This document shows positions 9,335 through 19,378 of a stretch of DNA of 35,593 nt, piece by piece. The stretch comes from Patescibacteria group bacterium (lineage in GTDB: Bacteria > Patescibacteriota > Minisyncoccia > JAHIHE01 > JAGLIN01). The translations under genes and the position numbers were made by a program. The stretch is taken from NCBI GenBank assembly GCA_019428855.1, contig JAHYJV010000010.1, positions 1-35,593 on the forward strand. The letters are read 5' to 3'. A model generated the notes under the pieces. That model saw only the letters and a program-made list of their open reading frames with translations. It made no database searches and was not told the origin of the DNA. Within the stretch, counting starts at the first letter, position 1. Each line of letters begins with the position of its first letter.

Positions 9335-9742
9335 ATGATCGAAAATAATAAATATTTATATGCAACTGGAAGAAGGAAGACATCTGTTGCTCAAGTAAGA
9401 CTTTATGCTGATAGTAAAAATTCTGAGATTTTCATTAATGACAAAGACTATCAAAGTTACTTTTCAAAAAATGGAATATTAATAGATAAAGTTTTTTCTC
9501 CATTACGACTTCTGAAACTTGAAGAGAAGTATAGAGTTTCTGTGAAAGTTAGTGGTGGTGGTCCAAACGGGCAAGCTGAAGCAATAAGATTAGGTATTGC
9601 CAGAGCATTATTAGTATCGAATGAGGAGTACAAAAAAGAGTTAAGAGTGTCTGGATATCTTACTCGAGATTCAAGAAAGGTGGAAAGAAAGAAACCGGGA
9701 TTGAAAAAAGCCAGAAGAGCACCACAATGGAAAAAGAGATAA
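9335..9742 (+). CDS. rpsI: 30S ribosomal protein S9
   Basis: 135 aa; YATGRRKTSVAQVRLY ... GGGPNGQAEAIRLGIARALL ... LTRDSRKVERKKPGLKKARRAPQWKKR. Confidence 0.97.
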   Translation: MIENNKYLYATGRRKTSVAQVRLYADSKNSEIFINDKDYQSYFSKNGILIDKVFSPLRLLKLEEKYRVSVKVSGGGPNGQAEAIRLGIARALLVSNEEYKKELRVSGYLTRDSRKVERKKPGLKKARRAPQWKKR

Positions 9743-9752
9743 TTTTTCAATA

Positions 9753-9781
9753 AAAAAATCATCTTACAAAGATGATTTTTT
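9753..9781. terminator. Rho-independent (bidirectional) terminator between convergent genes
   Basis: AAAAAATCATCTT-aca-AAGATGATTTTTT, 13-bp stem flanked by A and T tracts, between rpsI (+) and ORF 9798 (-). Confidence 0.85.
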
Positions 9782-9797
9782 ATTTTGGTGTAAATTA

Positions 9798-11240
9798 TTA
9801 CTTTTCATTTAAGTCAATTTGGATAAATTGGTCATTTTCAAGATAATAGAGTGAATTTAAATTTTGAAGATAAAAGATGTTGTTGTTGGATAAGCTCATA
9901 AGCTTAAAGACATTTTTTTTATCTCGCTTATCAATTTCTAGGAATTTATAAACCGAGCCTTCTTTGTAAAAGATATGCTCCTCGTCTTTGTACATTGATA
10001 TATTATCAATTTGACCGCTGAATCTAGTAACAAGTTCATTTGTTGCTTTTTTCTTTGCAGGTTGAGAAATTTTCTCTTCAATATAATAAATCCATATTTC
10101 GTGATCATTATTATATAGTATTCTTTTTTGATTATTCGTGAAACTTGCATTTTTCACGGAGTTGTTAATTGTGTGTATATTATTTCTTTCATCAATATAA
10201 TATAATATCTCACTTGAAGAAAGGATTAGATAAGTATTTATTTTTGATTTAATTATTTTATAGATTAAATTTGAGGTATTATTTTCTTCTAAAATAACTA
10301 TTTTTTTTTCATTTGCTACATTACTTAAATATTGATAATATAAGACATTATCGTTTTGTTTAATGTAATATATGTATCCATTCTCTAACATAAAACTGGA
10401 GATATTATCTAAAATTTTTAAGGAAGTCTTGTTTTTAAAGTTGTATTCAAAAAGAGTTCCATCTTTGATAAAAAATATTTCATTATCAAAGGCAAAGTTC
10501 CAATTATTTTCAATAGTATTGTCATCCTTAAATATAAAATTAACATCATAAAGTTGAAAATTATTTTGAAAATCAATTAGATATGATTCTATTGCTTGTT
10601 CGTTTTTCGTCTGAATTATAATCTTTGAGTCATTTTTGGACCATATTACATTTTCGATAGAGTATTCTTTTGTAAATTTGCCCCGCATAAATTTGTTATA
10701 GCTTGAAATTTCAGTTTCACTACCGTTGTTAATGTCATAGATAAACAAATTTGTTAATTCGTCGAGCTTTCTTGCATAAATAATTTTATCTTTATTATTA
10801 CTGACAAAAATGTTATCTGCGTTAGGATTATTTTTAATTTCCTTTAATAAAATATTTTTACTGTAATTATTTTTTAAAAGAACTATATTTTTGAGCTCAG
10901 TCACATAGCCACTTTTTACTTCAACATTTTTTTCCCATTGAAAATACTCGTCTTTAACGGCTTTTATATTATAGGTAGCACTTTCCAGTTCTTCGATTTT
11001 GATGAAATCACTAAAAAGGTTGGTTAAGGTTATATTATTAATAAATGGTTGGTTGTTTTTTAATATATTAATATTTTCAGGATCTGACTTAATAATAATA
11101 GCTCCAGTTTGAATGGTCTTCTTGTCAGTGATATTATATTTGTATCCAAAACTATAGAAAAGAATAATTCCAAGCAAAAAGAAAAACATAGTTACACAGA
11201 AATAGAGATATAGTTCAAATTTTCTTTCTAAGAATATCAT
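9798..11240 (-). CDS. membrane-anchored protein with PEGA-like domain and probable beta-propeller
   Basis: 480 aa; N-terminal TM (LYLYFCVTMFFFLLGIILFYSFGY), PEGA-like GAIIIKSDPENINILKNNQPF...ATYNIKAVKDEYFQWEKNVEVKSGYVTELKNIVL, then repeats resembling TolB/WD blades (NKDKIIYARKLDELTNLFIYDINNGSETEI). Confidence 0.6.
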   Translation of the reverse strand: MIFLERKFELYLYFCVTMFFFLLGIILFYSFGYKYNITDKKTIQTGAIIIKSDPENINILKNNQPFINNITLTNLFSDFIKIEELESATYNIKAVKDEYFQWEKNVEVKSGYVTELKNIVLLKNNYSKNILLKEIKNNPNADNIFVSNNKDKIIYARKLDELTNLFIYDINNGSETEISSYNKFMRGKFTKEYSIENVIWSKNDSKIIIQTKNEQAIESYLIDFQNNFQLYDVNFIFKDDNTIENNWNFAFDNEIFFIKDGTLFEYNFKNKTSLKILDNISSFMLENGYIYYIKQNDNVLYYQYLSNVANEKKIVILEENNTSNLIYKIIKSKINTYLILSSSEILYYIDERNNIHTINNSVKNASFTNNQKRILYNNDHEIWIYYIEEKISQPAKKKATNELVTRFSGQIDNISMYKDEEHIFYKEGSVYKFLEIDKRDKKNVFKLMSLSNNNIFYLQNLNSLYYLENDQFIQIDLNEK

Positions 11241-11298
11241 ATGTTTATAATATAGAAATTACATTATTATAAATAGATTTTAACAGATGAACGATAAA

Positions 11299-11326
11299 TT
11301 GACAATTAAAAGAAATAATATAGAAT
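11299..11326 (+). promoter_or_regulatory. promoter of mreB paralog 1 (TTGACA-16-TAGAAT)
   Basis: TTGACA 11299-11304, TAGAAT 11321-11326, just upstream of ORF 11355 in a divergent intergenic region. Confidence 0.6.
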
Positions 11327-11354
11327 TAAATTAAACCATAACAGAAATAAATAT

Positions 11355-12362
11355 ATGTTTATCAAGAAAATTGGAATTGATCTCGGAACTGCAAATATAC
11401 TAGTTTTTATACCTCAAAAAGGTGTTGTTATCAATGAACCATCTGTTGTTGCGGTTTCTCTTGACGATAATAGAATATTGGCCGTTGGAAATGAAGCGAA
11501 GGAAATGATTGGGAAAACTCCAGATAGTATTTGTGCCAGTAGACCCGTGAAAGACGGTGTGATAGCTGATTACAAGGTGACTGAAGCAATGATGCGGTAT
11601 TTTATCAACAAAGTAAGTGGTAAGGTTCGATTTTCTAAGCCAGATGTTATTGTCTCTGTCCCAGCAGGAATCACCTCAACGGAAAGAAGAGCTGTAATTG
11701 ATGCAACTGTTCAGGCTGGTGCCAAGAATGCTTATGTAGTAAAAGAGCCGATATTAGCCGCTATTGGAGCAGGAGTTCCGATTAACACCCCTTTTGGGAA
11801 TATGATTATTGATATTGGAGGTGGTACTTCAGAGGTTGCTGTGATTTCTCTTGGAGGAATTGTGTCTTTTTCTTCAGTTAGGGTGGGGGGAGATAAGCTT
11901 GATCAAGCAATTTCAGAATTTATTCGTAAAAAACATGGCATCACGATTGGAGAAAGAAATGCTGAGGAAATTAAGATTAAAATTGGAAGCGCTACTATTG
12001 AAGAGGAAAATGCTACTTTGGAAGTGAGAGGTAGGGACTTGGCAACTGGTTTACCAAAAACCATAATAATTACTTCAAACGAAATCACCGAAGCGATTAA
12101 AGATGAGTTGGCAGAAATCATTCGAGCAGTAAAGAATGTTTTACAAAATACACCACCAGAACTGTCTTCTGATGTGATTGATAGGGGTATGGTTTTAAGT
12201 GGTGGAGGTGCACTAATTAGGAATCTTGATAAGCTTCTCTCACAAGTAACTGGCGTTCCCTGCTATGTTGCAGATGAGCCTTTGCTGTGTGTTGCAAAGG
12301 GAACTGGGAAAGTTTTAGAGAATCTTGATATGTATAAAAGAAGCATTATTTCCAAAAAATAA
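11355..12362 (+). CDS. mreB: MreB-like rod-shape actin homolog (paralog 1)
   Basis: 335 aa; IGIDLGTANILVF, INEPSVVAV, MIIDIGGGTSEVAVISLGGIV, GMVLSGGGALIRNLDKLL. Confidence 0.92.
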   Translation: MFIKKIGIDLGTANILVFIPQKGVVINEPSVVAVSLDDNRILAVGNEAKEMIGKTPDSICASRPVKDGVIADYKVTEAMMRYFINKVSGKVRFSKPDVIVSVPAGITSTERRAVIDATVQAGAKNAYVVKEPILAAIGAGVPINTPFGNMIIDIGGGTSEVAVISLGGIVSFSSVRVGGDKLDQAISEFIRKKHGITIGERNAEEIKIKIGSATIEEENATLEVRGRDLATGLPKTIIITSNEITEAIKDELAEIIRAVKNVLQNTPPELSSDVIDRGMVLSGGGALIRNLDKLLSQVTGVPCYVADEPLLCVAKGTGKVLENLDMYKRSIISKK

Positions 12363-12376
12363 TATCATTATAAAAA

Positions 12377-13465
12377 ATGAAAATAGGTATTGATTGTTCC
12401 AGGACTTTCATCGAGAAGCGAACTGGCACAGAGGAATATTCTTCGAGATTAATAAAAAATCTGACATTACTAGATATTTCTAGTCATCAGATTTTTTTAT
12501 ATGTAAAAAATTATCACGAAATTAAATTAAATTTACCTCCCAATTTTTTGGTCAAGAAAATTAAAAGAAATAAATTATGGACTCAATTTGGATTGTCCAA
12601 AGAAATGAAAAAAAATCCTGTTGATGTTCTATTTATTCCTGCACATTCGGTTCCCTTTGTACATCCGAAAAATACAGTTGTGACAGTTCATGGTTTGGAA
12701 TATAAATATTATCCCGAATGCTATTCCTGGAAAGAAAGAATGATGTTAGAATTTAATACTTTGATAGCGGTGAAGTGGTCACAGAAAATTATTGTGCCTT
12801 CGGAAAGTACTAAACAAGATTTGATAAAATTTTATAAAGTAAATCCAGAAAAAATAAAAGTAATTTATCACGGAGCAGATTTTGAAAATAAAAAATCAGA
12901 AACTAAAAACGAAAAAGATAGTGATTTTGACATATTATTTATCGGTAGATTGGAAAAGAGAAAGAATTTAGTGAATTTGATTAAAGCTTTTGACCTATTT
13001 AAAAAAAGCGATCAAATGAAGGGTAAAAATTGCAAACTAATATTAGCCGGTAAAGAGGGCTTTGGATTTGAGGAAATTAAGGCAGTAGTTAATCAATCTC
13101 CTTATAAAGATGACATAATAGTCAAGGGTTATGTTTCTGAGAAAGAAAAAGAGGAGTTGTATCAAAAAGCACGGGCATTCGTGCTAATTTCGCTTTACGA
13201 GGGCTTTGGATTGCCAATTTTAGAGGCCATGAGCCACGGTGTGCCAGTTATCTACTCTAATGTATCGTCTTTACCAGAAATCGCAGGAGGAGCGGGATTA
13301 GCGGTAAATCCAGGTGATATCGAAGAGATTGCTAGTGCCCTTGAGCAAATAATTTGCAATCAAGATATAAAAAATGATATGATTGAAAAAGGATTTATAA
13401 ATGTGAAAAAATTTAGTTGGAAAAAATGCGTGAAAGAGACGGCAGAGGTGTTGCTGGACTTTTAA
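12377..13465 (+). CDS. glycosyltransferase, GT4-like (GT-B fold)
   Basis: 362 aa; FDILFIGRLEKRKNLVNLIKAFDLF ... RAFVLISLYEGFGLPILEAMSHGVPVIYSNVSSLPEIAGGAGLAVNPGD. Confidence 0.88.
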   Translation: MKIGIDCSRTFIEKRTGTEEYSSRLIKNLTLLDISSHQIFLYVKNYHEIKLNLPPNFLVKKIKRNKLWTQFGLSKEMKKNPVDVLFIPAHSVPFVHPKNTVVTVHGLEYKYYPECYSWKERMMLEFNTLIAVKWSQKIIVPSESTKQDLIKFYKVNPEKIKVIYHGADFENKKSETKNEKDSDFDILFIGRLEKRKNLVNLIKAFDLFKKSDQMKGKNCKLILAGKEGFGFEEIKAVVNQSPYKDDIIVKGYVSEKEKEELYQKARAFVLISLYEGFGLPILEAMSHGVPVIYSNVSSLPEIAGGAGLAVNPGDIEEIASALEQIICNQDIKNDMIEKGFINVKKFSWKKCVKETAEVLLDF

Positions 13466-13618
13466 ATTTGTATAGCATTTGTGTAAAATCTGGGATGCAA
13501 GTTTTAACTTTCTTGTCATCATGTTTATCGGTCGATGTGCTTGTCGGAGGAAGATACATCAAAATGTGAACTCTATATTTAGCTTTTTTTAAAAAAATAA
13601 AAAAAAGGCAGAGCAATT

Positions 13619-13846
13619 TTAATTGATGCCTTGAGCTCTTTTGAGCAGAATAACAATATTTCTTACAACGATTCCTATGAATAGTAATAAAAAAAAAGAA
13701 ACAAAAATAATAATACTAGCAATAATATTATCAAATATAGATGATAACGCTAGAGCTATTATCAGTATAATGAAATAATTAAACCCCATTTCTGATATTT
13801 GGTTGCTTATTTTATCAACTTCATTCGCTGCTTTTTCTTCTTTCAA
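13619..13846 (-). CDS. small membrane protein, 2 TM helices
   Basis: 75 aa: MKEEKAANEVDKISNQISEMGFNYFIILIIALALSSIFDNIIASIIIFVSFFLLLFIGIVVRNIVILLKRAQGIN. Confidence 0.55.
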   Translation of the reverse strand: MKEEKAANEVDKISNQISEMGFNYFIILIIALALSSIFDNIIASIIIFVSFFLLLFIGIVVRNIVILLKRAQGIN

Positions 13847-13865
13847 ATCAATATCTCCTTATAAA

Positions 13866-13894
13866 TTCAATGTGTATTTACACTATCATAAAAT
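13866..13894 (+). promoter_or_regulatory. promoter TTCAAT-17-TAAAAT with internal palindrome GTGTA-TT-TACAC
   Basis: -35-like 13866-13871, -10 TAAAAT 13889-13894, palindrome 13872-13883 in the spacer; next in-frame ATG at 13902. Confidence 0.45.
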
Positions 13895-13901
13895 CAAAAA
13901 A

Positions 13902-15035
13902 ATGTCAATCCTAAAAAACAAAAAACCTAAAATCGCTTTGGTGCATGATTTCCTCACATATTTCGGTGGCGCAGAGCAAGTTTTGAAGTCATTACACCGA
14001 TTATATCCAGAAGCACCGATTTATACATTGCTTTATGATGGGAAGAGGATGAAACAATACTTTCCAGATGCAAAAATTCAAGTTTCTTTTTTGAATAAAT
14101 TACCGAAGTTTTTTAGAAAGAGAAAGAAATATTTATTACCGCTGATGCCGACGGCCGTGGAAACTTTTGATTTGCGCGATTTTGATCTTGTCATTTCCAG
14201 TTCAAGCTCGTTTGCAAAAGGCATAATCACCAAGCCGAAAACAATTCATATTTGTTATTGCCACACTCCGACTCGATTTTTGTGGGATTGGCATTTAAAT
14301 TATCTCAAGGAAAATAAAATTCGCGGAATTAAGAAAGTTTTGATTTTGCCAATAATTCATTATATGAGAATGTGGGACAAATCCGCATCAGAAAGAGTGG
14401 ATTATTTCATCGCCAATTCAAAAAATACTGCCCGAAGAATAAAAAAATTTTATGGAATGAAAAGTGAGGTTATCTATCCACCTTGTGATATGGGGAAAGT
14501 AAAGAGTGATGATAAAGAAAAAAAGAATACTGAAGATTATTTCTTGATTGTTTCTCGGTTAAGTCCATATAAAAAAATTGATATTGCGGTGGAAGCATTC
14601 AATAAATTGGATTTACCATTGATTATTATTGGTGACGGAGAAGACCGAGAGAGATTGGAAAATATGGCCGAAAAGAATATCAAATTTCTGGGCTTTCAGG
14701 ATGAAAAAAAACTTGCAGAATATTATCAAAATTGTCAGGCGTTTATATTTCCGGGTGAAGATGATTTTGGTATAACTCTAATAGAAGCAATGTCTTATGG
14801 AAAACCTGTGCTTGCTTATCGGAAAGGTGGGTTAAAGGAAACTATGATTGAGGGAGTTACTGGTGAATTTTTTGATGATCCAATTTCGGAAATATTAGCT
14901 GACGGAGTTCGCAGATTAAAAAATAATTACAAAAATTATAATTGCGAAGTTATCAAAAGGCAGGCAACAAAATATTCAAGAGAAAATTTTGAGAATGAAA
15001 TAAGGAAATTCGTTTCTAATATAAATAATTTGTAG
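13902..15035 (+). CDS. glycosyltransferase, GT4-like
   Basis: Track ORF starts at 13803, but conserved sequence begins KPKIALVHDFLTYFGGAEQVLKSLHRLYPEAPIYTLLYD after ATG 13902; the upstream part overlaps the opposite-strand gene. GT-B motif IFPGEDDFGITLIEAMSYGKPVLAYRKGG. Confidence 0.87.
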   Translation: MSILKNKKPKIALVHDFLTYFGGAEQVLKSLHRLYPEAPIYTLLYDGKRMKQYFPDAKIQVSFLNKLPKFFRKRKKYLLPLMPTAVETFDLRDFDLVISSSSSFAKGIITKPKTIHICYCHTPTRFLWDWHLNYLKENKIRGIKKVLILPIIHYMRMWDKSASERVDYFIANSKNTARRIKKFYGMKSEVIYPPCDMGKVKSDDKEKKNTEDYFLIVSRLSPYKKIDIAVEAFNKLDLPLIIIGDGEDRERLENMAEKNIKFLGFQDEKKLAEYYQNCQAFIFPGEDDFGITLIEAMSYGKPVLAYRKGGLKETMIEGVTGEFFDDPISEILADGVRRLKNNYKNYNCEVIKRQATKYSRENFENEIRKFVSNINNL

Positions 15036-15056
15036 AAATGAGTAATTTATAACTGT

Positions 15057-15165
15057 TATTCTGACTGTAGTGGTAACGGAGCGAAGGAATCGCTCCTATC
15101 TGGCACAAATGTTAAAAATCAGGGATCACTCAACTCTTTTAGTCGCTCGGGATGACATCTAAATA
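15057..15165. repeat. REP/MITE-like imperfect palindromic intergenic repeat
   Basis: ATTCTGACTG...GGAGCGA-aggaa-TCGCTCC...GGGATCACTCAACTCTTTTAGTCGCTCGGGATGACAT; resembles dispersed TGTCAT(T/C)C-type palindromic repeats. Confidence 0.5.
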
Positions 15166-15286
15166 TTTTTTTACTATCATTCTACCATCTTTTTAGTTAT
15201 GCACCACAGTTATTAGTGCAGAGTCAATTGTTCTTGCTTGATAGATAAATATATGTTATTTTAATGTTATATTAAGCTTATGAATT

Positions 15287-16192
15287 ATGTCTTTTAAGAA
15301 AACAATTATTGGCAATGAAAGAATATTGCATATTTTGGAAAAAGGCTATAAATCAGGTAAATTATCGCATGCTTATCTGTTTAACGGTCCTTCTCACATT
15401 GGGAAGAGGACGCTAGCACTTGGTTTTTGTAAATTGTTGCTAAGCGATGACAGACAAGATATTTCTGATAATGTTGATTTAATAATATTAGGTCCCGACG
15501 AGGATAAAAAGCAAATAATTGTTGAACAAATTCGTGAGTTGGAAAAAAAGATTTGCCTTTATCCTTATTATTCAAAATATAAAGTTGTGATTATCGAGCA
15601 GGCGGAATTAATGAACAAGACCGCAGCTAATGCGGTGCTAAAAACACTTGAAGAACCGAATAAAACTACCATCATAATTCTCCTCGTGTCTAATTCTAAA
15701 AATTTGCCTGACACCGTTAAGTCACGCTGTCAGGTTTTTAATTTCTTGCCCGTCAAAAGAAAAGTTTTGGAAGAATATTTATTTGATAAAATTAAAGATC
15801 AAGAAAGAATTAATGAAATCATTGAGTTTTCAGGATATAAACCGGGAAAGATAATCGAATTTATAGAAGATGGTCAAAAAATAGAAGCACTTAAAGACGA
15901 TATTCAGAGATTTGTAAATGTTTCTAGCAAAAGTTATTTTGAGAAAATAGAAGAAGCTGAAACTGTTTCAAAAATGGAGATATCAGAAATTATAAATCTT
16001 ATTAATTTATATTCTTTTTATTATAGAAATATTATATTAAAAAAATATCAAGAGAAAAAGAAGAACTTTGACATTTTTGAAATCTCGCGATTAAGAGATA
16101 ACATAAATTTGCTAAATACTACTCGAGAAAATATATTAACGAAAAATGTTAATATTAAACTAGCAATTGAAAATTTGTTTTTGCAAATGTAA
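15287..16192 (+). CDS. holB: DNA polymerase III delta' subunit
   Basis: 301 aa; LSHAYLFNGPSHIGKRTLALGFCKLLL, VVIIEQAELMNKTAANAVLKTLEEPNKTTIIILLVSNSKNLPDTVKSRCQVFNF (sensor 1 and SRC motif). Confidence 0.9.
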   Translation: MSFKKTIIGNERILHILEKGYKSGKLSHAYLFNGPSHIGKRTLALGFCKLLLSDDRQDISDNVDLIILGPDEDKKQIIVEQIRELEKKICLYPYYSKYKVVIIEQAELMNKTAANAVLKTLEEPNKTTIIILLVSNSKNLPDTVKSRCQVFNFLPVKRKVLEEYLFDKIKDQERINEIIEFSGYKPGKIIEFIEDGQKIEALKDDIQRFVNVSSKSYFEKIEEAETVSKMEISEIINLINLYSFYYRNIILKKYQEKKKNFDIFEISRLRDNINLLNTTRENILTKNVNIKLAIENLFLQM

Positions 16193-16211
16193 ATATTTAT
16201 AAAATTGAATT

Positions 16212-17387
16212 ATGAACAAAAATATTAGTAAGAGTGTTGTTATAGTTTTAGTTTTTTTGATTGCTCTTTCTTTCACGGGGTGTCTTAATTTGGCAAATCA
16301 GTCGAATCCTGAGGAGGTGCCAGCCAGTAGTACGAATAATCATCAAGGAGTCTTCAAATCGATTGATAGGGGAAAGACATGGGAGCACAAGGTTGATCTT
16401 GAAGAAGGAGGACTTATTGATGGAGTGAAAATCCAAAATATGACAATGGATCCTCAAAATCACGAAATTATTTATGTCGGTACAGTGGCGAGTGGATTAT
16501 ATAGAACAACAAATGGTGCTCAAAGCTGGTATAAGATTGTCGATGAAAATGGAATTTTAAGTCCTGGTGCCACAATTTATGATGTGGCAATCGAGAAGGG
16601 TAATTCAGATATAATATATCTAGCAACTTTGAATAACGGTCGAGGAGAGCTTTTGAAAAGCGAAAATGGAGGGAGAAGCTGGATTAATCCCTATCTGATT
16701 TCAGAGCTGAATAAGCCAGTTTATACGGTAGAAATTGATTCTCATAATCAAAATTTAATATATATCGGAACGGGACAAGCAGGATTTCTGAAAAGCGAAG
16801 ACAAGGCACTGAGCTGGAAAACAGTAACCTGGTTTGATCAGGGTATTGGAGTTCAAGACATAATAATTGATTTTTGGAATAATGAGCAAATAATATTGCG
16901 TTTAAATAATGATGTCGTCAAGTCGGTTAATAGAGGTGAAACTTGGGATAGTTTGAGTAAAAATATTATAAGCTTCGTTCCTGAAATAAAAATAGCTGCA
17001 ATAAATTCTATTACAATGCATCCAACCAATCCTTTAGTTATTTATATTACATATTTAAATCTTGTCATTGTTTCGCGAGATGGTGGAAATACTTGGGAAA
17101 AATTAAATACAATTACTCCCTCAAAAACAGTTATCGGTACAATTCCACAAATAAAGCAAATTGGACTAGTGGGTGATATTGTATATTATGGAGCTGGTAA
17201 TGTCTTATATAAAAGCGAAAATGCTGGAATAACTTGGTCAAGCCATGATATACCAATTATTGGGGATGTTAGATATACGATTAGTGATTTGTCTAATTCA
17301 GATATAATTTATGTGGGATCATTTTATACCCCACCGCCCGTTCCACCAAAAAAGAAAGGAATTTTTGGCTTATTAACTATTCAATAA
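16212..17387 (+). CDS. lipoprotein with BNR/Asp-box beta-propeller repeats
   Basis: 391 aa; lipobox-like ALSFTGC; repeats GKTWEHK, AQSWYKI, GRSWINP, ALSWKTV, GETWDSL, GNTWEKL, GITWSSH. Confidence 0.8.
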   Translation: MNKNISKSVVIVLVFLIALSFTGCLNLANQSNPEEVPASSTNNHQGVFKSIDRGKTWEHKVDLEEGGLIDGVKIQNMTMDPQNHEIIYVGTVASGLYRTTNGAQSWYKIVDENGILSPGATIYDVAIEKGNSDIIYLATLNNGRGELLKSENGGRSWINPYLISELNKPVYTVEIDSHNQNLIYIGTGQAGFLKSEDKALSWKTVTWFDQGIGVQDIIIDFWNNEQIILRLNNDVVKSVNRGETWDSLSKNIISFVPEIKIAAINSITMHPTNPLVIYITYLNLVIVSRDGGNTWEKLNTITPSKTVIGTIPQIKQIGLVGDIVYYGAGNVLYKSENAGITWSSHDIPIIGDVRYTISDLSNSDIIYVGSFYTPPPVPPKKKGIFGLLTIQ

Positions 17388-17396
17388 TTTAAATTT

Positions 17397-17951
17397 ATGG
17401 AAAAGATATTAGAAAATTTAGAAGATAGTTTTAAAAAAAATAAAAATTATTTTAAAGGTGAGATTTCAACATTAAGTATCGGAAGAGCGACACCTTCTCT
17501 TGTGGAAGATATTATGGTAAACTATTATGGCACTCTGACTCCAATTGCGCAAATTGCCACGATAAGTATTCCAGATGTAAGAAACATCTTGATTAAGCCT
17601 TGGGAAAAAAACCAGCTCAAAGAAATTGAAAAAGCAATAAATTTAGCTCAACTTGGATTTAACCCCTCCAATAATGGTGAGACAATCAGAATTACCGTTC
17701 CTCAACCAACCGAAGAAAGACGAAAAGATTTGGTAAAAAAATTGCACGAGATTCTTGAAAAAGCAAAAATTACCGTCAGAAATGAGAGAGAAGAGGCGAT
17801 GCGGGAAATTAAAAAAATGGAAAAAGAAGGATCTGTAGGCGAGGACGAAAGGTTTACAAAACAAGATGAAATTCAAAAAGCAGTAAATGAAGCGAATAAG
17901 GAATTGGAACTAGAGTCAGAAAAGAAGGAAAAAGAAATTATGACTATCTAG
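17397..17951 (+). CDS. frr: ribosome recycling factor
   Basis: 184 aa; IGRATPSLVEDIMVNYYGTLTPIAQIATISIPDVRNILIKPWEK ... LNPSNNG-like, VRNEREEAMREIKKMEKEG. Confidence 0.96.
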   Translation: MEKILENLEDSFKKNKNYFKGEISTLSIGRATPSLVEDIMVNYYGTLTPIAQIATISIPDVRNILIKPWEKNQLKEIEKAINLAQLGFNPSNNGETIRITVPQPTEERRKDLVKKLHEILEKAKITVRNEREEAMREIKKMEKEGSVGEDERFTKQDEIQKAVNEANKELELESEKKEKEIMTI

Positions 17952-18174
17952 TTTAATAAAGTATGGTATCACTCGCTTGAAGGAATCTTAAATAAACGCG
18001 GTTTTTACCATTTCTTGACTTTGATGAACTTGGTATAAATCAAGATTAAACTTCCAGAAAGAAATTCTTCATCTGTAATTTACAAGTTTATCTGAGTTTT
18101 CAAAATAAGTTTAATACTTGAACTTTATTTGATATTGCTTAACACTAGTTACTTAATACTTAATACTAATTTTT

Positions 18175-19272
18175 ATGATATTAACCACAATAATTATCTT
18201 TCTTCTTGTTTTAGGGGTGATTGTTTTCATCCATGAACTTGGTCATTTTTTGATGGCAAAATTTTATGGCGTTAAGGTTGAGGAGTTTGGGATTGGTTTT
18301 CCGCCAAAAATATTCGGATTTAAAAAAGGTGAAACTGAATATACTTTAAATTGGATTCCTTTAGGAGGTTTTGTAAAAATCGTTGGTGAAGATGGAGAGG
18401 ATAAAAATGATCCACGAAGTTTTGCTTCCAAAAGTATTGGAAAAAGATTTCAGATAATTTCTGCGGGAGTTATTATGAATTTTTTCATGGCTTTTGTTAT
18501 TTTCAGTTTCATCTTTATGGCAGGTTCTCCGATGAATATTGAAGGTGAAGATTTATCAACCGCAAAAAGTGTTGGCAATGTTCAGGTCAGAATCACAAAT
18601 GTTCTCGAAGGTACTCCAGCGGCCGATGTTGGACTTGAGATTGGGGATACGGTACTTAAGGCAGGTGATTACGAAATCAACGAAATTGAGGATTTACAAA
18701 ATTATACTAAACAAAATTTAGGTGAAAACATAATTCTGACAATTTCTAGGGGAGAAGAAATTATCGAAAAAGAAATTGTCCCAAGAAAAGAATATGCAGA
18801 AGGTGAAGGTGCGATGGGAGTTTCCCTCGTCAAAACTGCTGTAGTTAAGTTTTCACCTTTGGAGGCGATTAAAAGGGGTTTTGAATGGACAGCTTTTCTG
18901 ACAGTTTATATTATCAAGGCATTTGTAGCGATAATAACGGGACAGGTTGCTGTCGAAGTCTCTGGACCAATCGGAATTGCGGCAAAGACTGGTCAAGCTG
19001 CTTCACTGGGATTTATTGCAATTTTGAATTTCATTGCCCTGATTAGTGTAAATCTTGCCATAATCAACGCACTTCCATTTCCAGCTCTTGATGGGGGAAG
19101 ATTATTATTTTTAATTATTGAAAAAATAAAAGGCTCACCCATTAAGCAAGAATGGGAAGCTAAAGCGAATAATTTTGGCTTTTTGTTATTAATGGGTTTG
19201 ATGGTGGTTGTCACATTTCAGGATTTATGGGAGTTGGATGTATGGGGAAAATTTGTGGGTTTGTTTGGGTAG
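18175..19272 (+). CDS. rseP: site-2 metalloprotease RseP (M50), with PDZ domain
   Basis: 365 aa; VFIHELGHFLMAKFYGVKVEEFGIGFPPKIF (HEXXH), PDZ region, NALPFPALDGGRLLFLIIE. Confidence 0.94.
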   Translation: MILTTIIIFLLVLGVIVFIHELGHFLMAKFYGVKVEEFGIGFPPKIFGFKKGETEYTLNWIPLGGFVKIVGEDGEDKNDPRSFASKSIGKRFQIISAGVIMNFFMAFVIFSFIFMAGSPMNIEGEDLSTAKSVGNVQVRITNVLEGTPAADVGLEIGDTVLKAGDYEINEIEDLQNYTKQNLGENIILTISRGEEIIEKEIVPRKEYAEGEGAMGVSLVKTAVVKFSPLEAIKRGFEWTAFLTVYIIKAFVAIITGQVAVEVSGPIGIAAKTGQAASLGFIAILNFIALISVNLAIINALPFPALDGGRLLFLIIEKIKGSPIKQEWEAKANNFGFLLLMGLMVVVTFQDLWELDVWGKFVGLFG

Positions 19273-19323
19273 TATCATTTTGAAATGTTAACATACGGAT
19301 ATGCTAACAGTTTGTAGAAAAAA

Positions 19324-19346
19324 AGAACTGGCTATAAACCAGTTCT
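19324..19346 (-). terminator. Rho-independent terminator for ORF 19379 (-)
   Basis: AGAACTGG-ctataaa-CCAGTTCT with a T-run on the minus strand (CCAGTTCTTTTTTT). Confidence 0.75.
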
Positions 19347-19378
19347 GATACATTGATTTCGTATTGTAAGTATTGTTT

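Noticed and set aside
13466-13618. Possible small RNA or tiny ORF (MFIGRCACRRKIHQNVNSIFSFF) between the two GT genes
   Set aside because: No clear hairpin terminator or promoter pair; too little to support a call.
13803-13901. Upstream extension of the second GT4 gene to ATG 13803
   Set aside because: Overlaps the opposite-strand gene; protein similarity and a promoter point to ATG 13902.
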